A stretch of DNA of 64,000 bases. It comes from Hyalella azteca. Its lineage: Eukaryota > Arthropoda > Malacostraca > Amphipoda > Hyalellidae. Each line of letters begins with the position of its first letter. Position 1 is the stretch's first letter. The stretch is from positions 186,001-250,000 of the forward strand of contig NW_025931866.1 of the NCBI RefSeq assembly GCF_000764305.2. The letters are read 5' to 3'. The notes beneath the pieces are model-generated. The model made no database searches and was not told the origin of the DNA. It was given only the letters and a program-made list of their open reading frames with translations. This document shows, piece after piece, positions 48,201-59,800 of the stretch. The translations under genes and the position numbers were made by a program.

Positions 48201-48545
48201 TCTCATACGCATAGAAACGGCCGAGTGACCGTTAAATTCGTGGCAGTTATTACATGTCAAAGGATACTCGAAGTAAATTTAGTAGTTCAAGGGTAGAGCA
48301 AGTCTCGAGTCGTGCTTGACCTGAATGTGTGGGCCGCGAGTCGGCTAGTACGAAATTTATATGCGGACGTTAGTGGGAATTGTCCGGAAAATACGTTAGG
48401 TTCGTCATGGTCATCCCGACGCAAATATTCGAGAAATTTAAACTTAAATTTAACCGGTACTCACATGTCATGGATTTGCGGAAGATCAGACGCTTGCCTG
48501 GATCCACTGTCCCCACACTCCAGGAGTCGTCAGACTTGGCTCCGT
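45232..48545 (-). CDS. Three further 3' exons, probably an alternative long C-terminus of PIAS
   Basis: Three minus-strand exons with matching phases: 48465-48545 (DGAKSDDSWSVGTVDPGKRL..), 46849-46978 (SSNGSSVATVNGGSGPSDGD..) and 45232-45715 (ATREVRASDEASSSQSDVP.., ending SASPSR-stop). They encode a Ser/Thr-rich, low-complexity tail with an acidic patch (GDSDSSSDEEFDGD) and a basic patch (GGRRRQKRGRS). They need a preceding phase-1 donor. The last common PIAS exon offers one (TCAG/GTGTGG, after SPVGS), which would read straight in. No other first exon is visible between 48.6 and 50.3 kb. The alternative is an independent gene with unseen 5' exons. The donor at 46848 (GC/GTACGG) is weak and touches the minisatellite. 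Confidence 0.5.
46540..46855. repeat. 32-bp minisatellite, about 10 copies
   Basis: GGCAAAGACACTACACCGCA recurs from 46540 to 46828. Most units are 32 bp; one spacing is 29 and one 35. The array abuts the putative splice donor of the exon at 46849, and its edge unit supplies the intron's first bases. Confidence 0.95.
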
Positions 48546-50344
48546 CTGCAAAGCGAATATTGTTAGCACTTCTCACTGTACGCCAGGCGCAGTACCGGTA
48601 GTTCGACTAACTCGCTCGAAGGGAACAACGAACAAGTGTCGATTATTTACGAGTAATTGATATGATTATTTGTAGTCGAATAATTTGTAAACTAATTTCT
48701 CAAAGCAAATTTATTATATTCCAAAATGCTGTAACGTATTGATCATTTCAGAAAAATCTCTTTTGCAACATCCTTCAATCTAGTTAAACTTTTTTAATAG
48801 GAGGCAAAAATTTGCGAGCCACTAACACCAGTTGCAATGCACGAGTTTTATTATTGGAAGAAATTTTACAACGAATCCCAATAAGTGCTTATAACTGAAG
48901 ACTAAGTAGAATCATATCTAGGAAGACGGATGAACCCATACACTACTCAAGCATGCACAGTTTACGCACAACGTTCAATAGCTTAATCCAATCCCTATCA
49001 TATCATCTCAATGAACTTTAAAAACGCAACTCACCAGGATTAAAAAATTATCATAGCTCAGCCAACGCCCTGATCTTGGTAGACCAAAACCACTCTGCGC
49101 CATCTGATTTGTTCGTAATATATCGAGCCACCTTTTTGGCCAAAAGTCACTTCGAACGCTCAATACTTTACATAAAAAATATTACATACAACACTTTCTC
49201 AACCGCCTCACTCATTTTGAATATCTGCATAGCAGTAGCCACGCTAGGCTCTGCCAAACCAAATTGTTCACTTACGACTGTGCTGCTTCCGAGTCAGCTT
49301 ATATTACTACAAGACAATTCAACTTCGAGCTAAAATCTCCTCGACATCAGACAGGATTAAATGAAACTCAATCTATCAAAGACATGGTTGGTAATAATGA
49401 ACGTCATTCGTCAGTTATCACAACTCAGAGATGGAGCCCATTGATGCAGTTGATAGGCTCAAAAGCTTACTAGAGCTTGGCAACAAGCTGTCTTGAATCA
49501 AATGGAAGTAGGAAACAAAGACACAAAGCAGCAAATCCCTCATCAACAGGGTCTTGATCGAAAGGACATTGGCCAATTCCAAATAGAGAGAGACTAAATG
49601 CAGACTAGAGCATCTATTTCAAAGAGATACCGCAAGCTCTTCTACAGCTATAAAAAATACGAGTTGTCCTTTATAAAACACTATATAGCAACAATCAATT
49701 GAGTTAGTTGATCGAACGTCATGTTGTGGAATCAAAATCCACAAACGCCATACGATAGCACAATAGCGACTGCACCTCATTTGCGTACGTCTAACACACC
49801 GGAACAGATTTCGGCTTTGGTACGTTGAAAAATACCTTACAAATTGGTTTCTTACAACTACAAAGTTCCACATTTCAATTGAGAAACAATTATGCAACTG
49901 ACACGAATGGTACTGCTAAAGAGTGACCAACAAAACAGGCCGTAACAATGAGATGAATTCAATATCATTTTACACGCAGCATCTTGTCAGTGAAACTTTT
50001 TTTCACATATTTAGCAAGATGGGGGGAGAAAGATACAAATATTGAGCGTACCAGTGCAGTACTCATCACAGGCTGGACGAATAATAACCTCATTCTCATA
50101 TTCAGAGCAATGAACTTAAACAAAAACTATTTAAGTCGAGATAACGAACTACTTTCAAGCGCCGCTCTGCAGTATCGAGCATGAAACAAGAGATTCAGCA
50201 TCCTCGAATGATAAAATATTTGTACAACCTGACAGGTACAAAAGGAAATTCGCCTTAAAATAGAGAATTGTACATCGGCAAATCAGCCATTAAAGACTGA
50301 ATTTCGCAGCCCTTATCTAGAAACAGACCGCAGCAATGATAGAA
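48546..50344. other. Stretch between the long-tail exons and the short PIAS 3' end
   Basis: AT-rich sequence with no convincing exon on either strand. If the long PIAS isoform exists this is an intron. If not, it should hold the 5' exons of a separate gene, and I see none. Confidence 0.45.
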
Positions 50345-50356
50345 TTTATTTTTATT
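50345..50356 (-). terminator. Two adjacent AATAAA signals for the short PIAS 3' end
   Basis: AATAAA at 50351-50356 and again at 50345-50350 on the minus strand, about 180 bp past the TAA at 50534. They support a transcript ending in the VDNYADW C-terminus. Confidence 0.6.
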
Positions 50357-50533
50357 GTGTGTAAAATGGATAGATTTTCGTATAATTAACACCAAATTGG
50401 GATTTTGACTCCGAGTCGTCAAAAACAGGAACGCATCTCAAAATAAACGGGAACGATCCTCAAAATAAATAAACAGCCTTTTGAGTGTTGCTCTTAACGG
50501 TAAACCTAATACTTGACAATCAATACCTGACAT

Positions 50534-53500
50534 TTACCAGTCAGCATAGTTATCCACACCTGATCCAACAGGCGAATGAGAGACGGGGGTGATGGTAGCG
50601 ACAGCTGCTGCAGTAGATGACGCAGCGGCTGCAGCAACAGCGGCAGCATTTGATGCAGGAGAGCCGACAGTAGGCAGGCTTCCGTCAGCGTTGGTGGCGA
50701 GAACAGAGGTGCCAGCGGGAAGCTGCGCGAGGGAAGATGCGACGCTAGCGCTGATCACGGGAGGCGGTAGCGGTACTTGGTGACTCGGGGTCATGGGGGA
50801 TGATTCAGTGACGCCAACAGGAACCTCGTTGTTGCTAGAGAGGCCTTCGGGTGTGGGTGTGGTAGCGGTGCTATCGTTTTTGTTGCTTTGTTCTGATGGA
50901 GGAACACCGCTGGATGCGAGTGCAGGATCGTAAGGTCGTTTGGCAGGAGGAGGTTGTGCGTCGTCATCTTCTTCTTCATCGTCGTCATCGTCATCTTCTT
51001 CGCTGGAAGTCTCCAAAGTAATTATTTCGACGTTGGAGGAGGCTTTCTTTTTCGCAGCAGCTTCACCGCCACTGGGTACCTCCTCAACCACCGAATCTGT
51101 TCAATAACTTCTCATTAAAATGCGCCAGTTGAATTAAACTAACGAACATATTCATGAGCAGCAATTGCAAATGTAAACTTTCATGACCTACAATTTTAAA
51201 AGATGGGAAACAAATCGACTACTTCTAGCCTTTTATGAAAAATCTTAATACACAAACCAGCCAAATAGTACTCGCCAGATATCAACTACTTGTTGCAACG
51301 AGTTCCTTAACTAAAATAAAACTATGGCATTATAACAAGAGACTCTACTTGAAAAAATTAATTTCTTTCCAGTAAAAAGTTTGAGAATGAGAAATATGCA
51401 GATTTAACGTACCATCAATGAGGACATTATTAGTAGGAGCCGCAGAAGGTTGGGTTGGGGCGGCATCATCATCGCTATCACTGAGCGTCTCAATAGCTAC
51501 GATGCTCTTGCGCTTCTCGGCCTGGGGCTCAGGTCGCTCTTTCTTGGCTACCAGAGGCGTCCAGGAGCCGTCCTTGTGTAGCGTCACCTCGTTGCTTGTC
51601 GTGTTCAGGCGCAGCACGTCCTGGAAATAACTAAACCACAGATAAACGCTACTATTAGTACCATACAAATTAATTATATTTGGAAACTTTCATGGAATAT
51701 ATGCATATATGCATGGAAACGTTCATCTGATGCGGATTACTCATTATGCTTAAATTTATACAGGTCAGGATGCCTAACTCTTAAGGTAAACATTACATAA
51801 AAGAGAAACGAACATGTATTCAAGGACATGCATTTGTTGGGCTTCTTTGAGAAAATTCATATGTGGAGTATCACGCAAAATATTTATATCAGAAGTTATC
51901 TCTGAAAAATATATAGGACTATACTGCAGCAGGACGAATATTAAATTTACATATAATAAAAATGAATAAGCATTCCGTGAATGGTTCGATCATAGATGAA
52001 GATATATTAATAACAATAGTGAAAAGTAGAGTTAAAGACTTTTGATTGGAATTTATTTCAAATTTCAGAAATATTATTTGTCTCGTGCTCCTCAGGCTTC
52101 CGCATAGTTGCAACCAGTAGTGTAGCAAAAACTGGCATTTTCGTCACAAAATTTCAACCAAACTGTCTGTATATTGTCAGGTGCATATGATCTCTGATAC
52201 TTCGGAAAATACGGTCATAGTTGGTCCTGATTTGCCATATAGTTTCCTTTTTACTTTTACTTTTAACGTTGGCACGTTCATGTTGCAATCATATAATTTC
52301 AGGATCTTTCAAGATCAAAGTCGGTATGTAGCCATCTTAGTAGGTACATAAAACTGCAATACCGGTATGTAGAATATTCACATAAATTTCTAGATTTGTA
52401 TCGAGTTTCAGATCAATGTGATCAGAATATTTTTCAAAAGAAAAGTATATTAATTACTAAAGCCAAATAATTCCAAACGACAAAACTAGTCAGAAGTTGG
52501 GTTCACGTTTAAACCACAAGCGGTATTTGCCACTCACCCATCGATAACGAGAGTGTCATAGACAGCAGGTTTATCGCAAACAGGACAGGTCCATGTGGGC
52601 TTCCTCTCGTTCATTTGGAGGTAGAGGGAGGCATCGAAACACTGCAGGTGGTTGCACGTGTTAGCTCTGCACGGCAGCAACATGCGCATTTTGCCGAGCG
52701 GGCACATAAGAGAGCAGCGCAGAGACGTCGTGGCGATCTCACAGTCTCCATCCTCATTCAACTTCTGCTTGACTGCACAAGTAAGACAATGATTTGGTTG
52801 CTACGAAAGTAAGGTTTGATGAATTTTTCATCTTAAAGGAAAAATAGTTCATATATTATTACAAATTGACCTAATTAAACGAAAAATAGCCATTAAATTT
52901 TAGCTTTACAGGCAGCTTTCTTCCACTTACAGCAGTTGGTAGAAATTAGTGTACAATTCAATATGCTAATCCCACTCAAATCTCACATGACGAAGAATAG
53001 ATGAATTCACTAACGTTTTGAGGGCACTCGATATACACACCAAATATGTTAACACGTTGACTACGTATTGGTACATATGCGTACCACGAAATGTATTCTC
53101 CAGGAGGTAGTGGTACATAATTCAGGTTGCCTGAAATCGGCCAAATCCGAGAACAAAAAAGGCCAAAAAAAAAGGCCGATAATTCAATGTATACTAGTTT
53201 ATTTGTAGGTTCCGCTATAAAAATTCCATCTATTTTCTTTTTGCAGTAATGAAATTCAATTAGGAAGTACCCCTATCATAAATTTTAGCCGGCCAACGCA
53301 ATTGAGAAAAACTAAGCCACGGAATTTGTCCGGAAAAAAAAATGAACGTCTAGCAACCCAGCTTAAAAAAGTACAAAAAATGAAATAATTGTACAAGATG
53401 AAGCAATCGAAGTCAATGTGTTAATGATTACAGCAGTTGGTAGAAATTAGTGTACAATTCAATATGCTAATCCCACTCAAATCTCACATGACGAAGAATA

Positions 53501-56500
53501 GATGAATTCACTAACGTTTTGAAGGCACTCGATATACACACCAAACATGTTAATGACTGAATTCACTAACGCTTTAAGGGCACTCGATATACACACTAAA
53601 CATGTTAATGACTGAATTCACTAACGCTTCGAGGGCACTCAATATACACACTTAACGTGTTAATGACTTACTCAGTGAGCGAGTGAAATCTGCAATGCGG
53701 ACGCCCTTTGATTTGAGGCGGTGCAGGAGGTCGTCTGAAGAAAGCTTCTGTACAAGGTAAACCGAAATGACGTAGCATCGGCCATATTCTGAAGCCCATG
53801 ACACCTGCACAAGTTGATTAATGTCAGAAATTTATCTCCAGTTCAATACAGAATTGGTAAAAAAAATTCATCCCCGATGACCTTGGTGGCTAACAATGAA
53901 TTAATAAATAAATCAATTAGGAATCAGAAAAAAATAAATATCGAAGAAAGGATTAACTGAAGAATAGGTTGGAGGAAATGAATGCACTCAAAGGTCAAGC
54001 TAAAATGCTAAATAAAAACTTTGACAAGAAGAAATTATATCGTTGAGAACATGATACTAAAAAAGGTAACATGAATAGAACTGCGCTAGAATGATGCATT
54101 ACAAAATAAGGGTCTTTAATAACCAGAAGAAACCTGGACCAACCAAACACAAACGCTGCACCTGAACTCTGTTGGTGACCGTAGGAGAGATGCGACAGAG
54201 AGCCGTGATATTCACAGGACGGGACGGTCTCTTGGGCTCAACGCCAGGCTTGCTCGTCGGAATAGGACTCTAAAAAACAAAAAGATCAAAATTTATGCAT
54301 GTATGTATAGGAATATACGTATTATTATATAATTTTCATGCAACAGAAAGCAAAGAAGTATGAGAAAAATAGGAGCCGCAGAAGAGAGAGATGCGACAGA
54401 GCGATCACAGGATAAAGAAAAATCAGTCAGTATTCACAGATCACTTCTAACACACATACTGAGATCTCATTTAAAACTGATTCTGCTAAGGAAATGTGCT
54501 ACCCACAGGATAATTTTGAAATAACTATTAACTTCAATATCCCATTGATGCTTTAATTTAGCGATTATTTTATTTAACTCGATTTTCAAAATTTCATTAG
54601 GGATTGCAGTAAAATTCTAAAATCTATAGATGAAAACTGGATAAATAATTTAATTCAACTTATTACACAATTTAAAACAAATAATTCCATTTTAGAAAGA
54701 TCACAAACCTGAACATTGTAGTCAAGTTTTCCTGGCCTGAGATCGCGCGAGTTAGCAATTTTGTTGGCCTGGTGAGGCGTGAGGGAGAAGTTAAAGCCAA
54801 GCTCCTGGTAACGCCCTGATCCTTGAGGGGCTGATACAAACAATGGAGCAATAATTAATCAAGTTATTGTACAAAATCATTGCTTAATGATTCATTCATG
54901 TTTATTAGATAAAAAGTGGTCACAATTCAAGCACAAAATGTATACGAGTTTTTTGACAATATTCTGAACTTTTGCCACTCACCAAGAGATGAAGGCTTCA
55001 AAAGCTCAGCCAAAATATCATAGAAGGGAAGCTTCTTGAGTTTAACATCAGGATTGATGGGGTAATTGGCTGAAGAAAGTTGCTGGGCAGAGAGCGCTGC
55101 AGCAGATGCTGGGTAAGTCATGGCAAGGCCAGCTGCACTTATTGCTGCTGAATAGCTTCTCTGTTGCTGTGATGATACTCCTGCAGCAAAAGATACACAT
55201 TTTTAGACAAGTAATAACGAATTGCACAGCTTAAGTAATGCTCAACAATTAAACAAAAAACTAAAATCCTGTAAAATATGAATCAAACATACTTGTAGAA
55301 TTTTAATGAAGGAAGATTTAGAAAAATACAGTATCTTCATCTTTTTCTTACAAGATGGGCTCATTTATAGAATTCTCAGATTGACAAATTTCTAAAATAT
55401 TGAGTGAATTCATTTAATAATATTCACCATTAAATGTTTTAGTGCATTGGTCCAGTATGCTCATTATGCAGCTTTAACTGAATGCCTAGACAACTCCATA
55501 CATACAATTTCACAAGGCATGGTAGAAACATGGTGGTAAAAAACATAAAATAAGCTCAGACCCTGAACACCAAGTACCTGTCTGCTGGGCATAAGCCATA
55601 GTGGAGAGGGGCACAGAAGGGACTTTATTTACATGCAGGCCGTGTGGATTTGCAGCTCCTCCTGCTCCCTGAGATCCTCGAGCTCCATAAGACATCACTT
55701 CAATTCTGCACATGTAAGTATGCAAATGAATTCAAGAATAGCCCTTGCTCAGTTTAAATTTCTTAAAGCTCAATGCAAAAGAATTATTTTCCATAACAGA
55801 AAGGACATTCAATAATAAGTTTTATTGATCATGACCTGTAATATTTTAGGCAAAAATCCCAAATATGACATTTCTCCAAATTTAGAGCTCAGTTTCTAGG
55901 TCAGAATAACTAATTCAACTTCCCACACTTAAAAGGAAACTGAAAAGGGTTACTAAGTAAATAACTTGCTATACTCTATGTACAGCCAATTTCATAAGAA
56001 AGGACACCAGGTTTTTTTTTTCAAATTACTAATTTTTTATTTTTAGATTATGCAAATGATGGAAAGGCCAACACTGGGCAAAGAAATGAAAAAAAGAGTG
56101 ATGCATGCTTCCACAAAATAATAGTTAAATAGGACAAATTGGTAACTAATTTGAGCCTTACTATTGTGAATTCAAAACTGTGAGCCCCATAAATCAACAT
56201 GATCATGTACAAGTAATATACACCATTACAAATGAGAAATCTTGCAGCATCTAATGATGGTTTATGAAAGCTATTCTTACTAAGCTGACCAGACACTTCC
56301 ATTGCACAAGTTCAATTCCAGGTATCAAGCGCCAAGGTAATATTCATCATGATAAAAGATAAAACTACATTCAATGCTTGAGGGTTCCAAGTAGGTAATG
56401 ATGATGTGACATGTGGGGCCAATAATTATACAATGACAGAAATATAAATACATCTATGAAAATTAGTCAGTACATTGTACTATGGGGCTGCTAATAAAAA

Positions 56501-56870
56501 GGCCTCTAGAACAAGCTAAGAAGCAGATCAAATTAGATTGAAGCCAACATCACAGTAAGAGAAAATGAACAGATACAAAAACTGTGTCACGCTGAGACAC
56601 ATTACCCTAAAGGACCCGCTGGCTGCAGCGATGTATGTCCAAAAGGGCCGACCGGAGCTACAGCTCCAGCGGCCGATGATAAGCTCTGAGCAATTATTGA
56701 CTGGGAAGTCGAGATCGACGAAGCACTATCTAAAGCAGCTTGCCTTGGAGTTGTACGTCTTGCTCCTTGCTGCTGTTGCTGTAGCTGCTGGGCAGCAGCA
56801 ACATGCTGTCTCAGTTCTTCAGTAGAGCGCCTTGTGCGTGGCATAGGATTGGCAAAGGAAGAGTTGGCAT
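50534..56870 (-). CDS. PIAS-family SUMO E3 ligase (5' end not found)
   Basis: Nine minus-strand exons: 56606-56870, 55578-55705, 54983-55180, 54709-54830, 54162-54269, 53672-53804, 52538-52772, 51413-51630, 50534-51096. All junction phases agree. The protein promotes SUMO transfer from Ubc9 to nuclear targets. The PINIT region is represented by [17 protein letters not shown] and [16 protein letters not shown]. The SP-RING follows: [42 protein letters not shown], with the expected Cys/His zinc ligands. Downstream are DGSWTPL, a SUMO-interaction motif (VEIITLE) followed by an acidic run, and a Ser/Ala-rich tail ending VDNYADW. The first exon listed opens in phase 1 at an acceptor and contains a Gln run and [12 protein letters not shown]. 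The N-terminal SAP box expected before it was not found. One conserved PINIT block of about 40 residues is absent between 54709 and 54269. Closest named relative: Drosophila Su(var)2-10. Confidence 0.93.
52927..53668. repeat. Direct duplication plus 55-bp tandem repeats in a PIAS intron
   Basis: 52927-53052 and 53428-53552 are nearly identical (start TTACAGCAGTTGGTAGAAAT) and 501 bp apart. The second copy runs into a 55-bp tandem array: GAATTCACTAACG at 53504, 53559 and 53614. The array ends at the donor of the exon at 53672 and repeats the intron's first bases (minus strand GTCATTAACA). Confidence 0.85.
54386..54412. repeat. Echo of a PIAS exon fragment inside the preceding intron
   Basis: GAGAGATGCGACAGAG at 54386-54401 is identical to 54185-54200 in the PIAS exon 54162-54269, and both are followed within a few bases by CACAGGA. 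This is a small, decayed local copy of exon sequence in the same orientation, lying where a conserved exon is missing. Confidence 0.55.
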
Positions 56871-59800
56871 CTAACAATTCATAGGTGAAGCTCAGTGCAA
56901 AGACCGTTCAATTTGAATAATAGCAATCAGCAATTTCTTTCTTCACCTTGGCTGATTAATTAATACATCCAGGCATCCAGCAATCCGCAGTGAAGTAGTA
57001 CTACATGATCAAGGAAAGAGAAAGAACATAGGTTATGTTTCTTCATCAGTTCAGAGAAACCTCATCAATGCATAACTACAATATGGTACTTATTCCTCAA
57101 GCAATTTCAATAAGGTAACATACCATGAATATGCTTGTTTTTTGAGCAAGTTGACCAAGAAGCAGCACTGATATGGTTTTCATATATATTTAATGCCACA
57201 TATATTATATCAGATGATCACAAACAATCAAAAACATTTTGAGGAATATTCTTTTCATGGAAGGGTTCAAAATAAATGCTGCAAAGTTTTCACTGCACTG
57301 GATTACTTTAAATTTGTTTTCAAGAGCAAATGAATTTACAACACAAAATCAAAGAAAATGCAGCAAGAAGAAACAAATAAAGTACAGTATCATCAACTAC
57401 GCTCAAGCTGCAGAAAATCTTCTCAAGAGATCATTTTGAAATAAAATTTGTCCAAAATTCATGAACTATTTGCTGTAGTCTGGTCATGATCTGGTCAGAA
57501 CTGTATGATGAAAAGTAGGAATAGACATTCTATGATGAAAAGTAGGACTTTTGTAATACAGCTTTTTTTTGGGTTGGCATCTATAAATCTCATATCTCAA
57601 TTCTCTGCTTTGTTTAATAACAAAGGATAAAACATCCATAAAGAGACTTTATTAAATAAAATGAAGATTTAAATACTAGGAAAATATAGATAGGTCATAC
57701 CCTTCCTCAACACACTGAAGCTAGAAGAAAATGTACGATGACAAGATGTGACAAAAAATAATGAATAAATGAAGAAAAGTGGAATGGCAATGTGTAATTT
57801 GAGGAAGGATCAGTTTCATCTTAACAGCTATTAAAATTAAAACAAAATTGAAAACTCAAACATGTGGCCCATGGCTCAATACTGATATGCATGTGACGAG
57901 AATTAATGAAAGAACAAGGAGCAATCTAGCTTTAGTTACTGAAAAATAACTAATCAGAACTAATTAAGTAAAAAGCACACATGAATTAGAACATAACCAT
58001 TAAATATCATGAAAGTCTAACTAGAATGGAGTTTTAATGAAGGGTTTGGCAAAATACTCTCATATCACAAAAAGATGAATAGTTAAAATCTCTAAATATA
58101 CCTAGTCCCAGTTCCACCAGTCATTACCAAAGATAGAACAAAAGCCATTCAGATGGAATTAAAAAATACAGAGAAATTAAAAAAATTCTAGAAGCCTAAA
58201 ACATCCCTCACATCAAGAAAGAAAGATTACTTGTATTTTAATTTCGATTTAGAAACAAATGAACACTACAGCAGACATCAGCTAGTTCTTGTGTAATAAA
58301 TTCATTTTTTTCTTGACAATTTAGGGAAAATTCAATAGAATAGGGGAAGTCAGCAGGAGACAATAGACAAGATGTCAATCTAAATTGAATGCAAAATATT
58401 TTACACCTGCATGTAGCTATGCTCAAAGTGACAAGTAATTCAAGCAACATTCATCCAAACTTGAAAAGATACCAATATCTCAACCTGAAGCACCATATGT
58501 ACACATGAACCAATTCATGCACATCAAATTCACATTTCCAATCTTGGATCATCATCAATGCCATCATTCCAAATTCCAATTAATATTGCTAATTTAAAAA
58601 AGTAGAATACATACATCAATGAGATCTCTCAAGATGGTATAGTCAAGTCATTCAAATCAACATGCACTCATTCAATTTGGCTTTCTAGAATACATTGAAT
58701 AGATCTTAAAAAATTAAAAATGAACTCAATACTAACAGTGACAGTTGTAGGCTTGTAGCTGTTATGCTACAAGAATACAAGATTAAATAATTTCTACTTC
58801 TTACTAAAATCTTTCAACTGCAAATAGACATTACTGATAATTTTTAAAGATTGTTGCCCAATTGTAGTTTCATTAATGATTAGATAGAAGGTAATTCATC
58901 AAGCAGGAATCTTAGTGCTCCAAAGGTGGCAGAAAAGCTCTAATATCCAATTAATGGCTCAGACAGTGGATATATTCCATACATTAATGGCAGAGCAGGC
59001 ATTTTACACTAATTTTTTTAAACCCATGACTAAACCAGTAAAGTATGATGTTACTGAAACATTATTAAGACACACACACCTTGTGTGAGATTTCATTAGT
59101 GTGCATTTTTTATTTTTGAAGTTTGTAGAGTTTAGTTCATGTTAAGATAGTTTAAGTTTAAAAATCTAATATTTATTAATGAGCTCTAAGTTTTTCAGTG
59201 CAAGACAATATTGTAGTTTATTTACAACCTGCAGCTCTTCTTTCAAATCAAAATAGATTTTCACAATGACAAAATTCAGCATTGAAAGCAACCATAATTA
59301 ATTTGATGATAAAATTTAGGGGAGCTTGAAAATTTGAGTAAAATTAAGGAAAGCGTGTAAATTGGTTTAGTATCCTTTACAACTAACTAATTATTATATT
59401 GAGATTTTTAGTAAGCTCAAGCAGAAGAGTTTTAACATGTTGCAACTTGCAAGTACCAGAATTGTGAACTGAGGTTGGGTAGATCCTGCAGAACAATTCA
59501 AGATTTAACAGATAGGTACCAATATTATCAAAGATTGATTTAGTATACAATTTTCAGATCTTCTTACAAATATGCACCTCAGTCCTCAGTAATCTCTGGA
59601 ATGCTAATTCATAACAAGATACAAATTTTCAAGTAGTTCAGGAAATAAAAAATTAACTGGACTTTAGGAAATCTTTTGTTTATACAATGTTTTAATTTCC
59701 AAGCATGTTAATAAGCAAGGCCGGAAAAGTCCTATTTTTTGATATATCGTGGCTCTAATATCATATAATTTTAGTAGGTATAAAATCTTGTGGCACAAAT

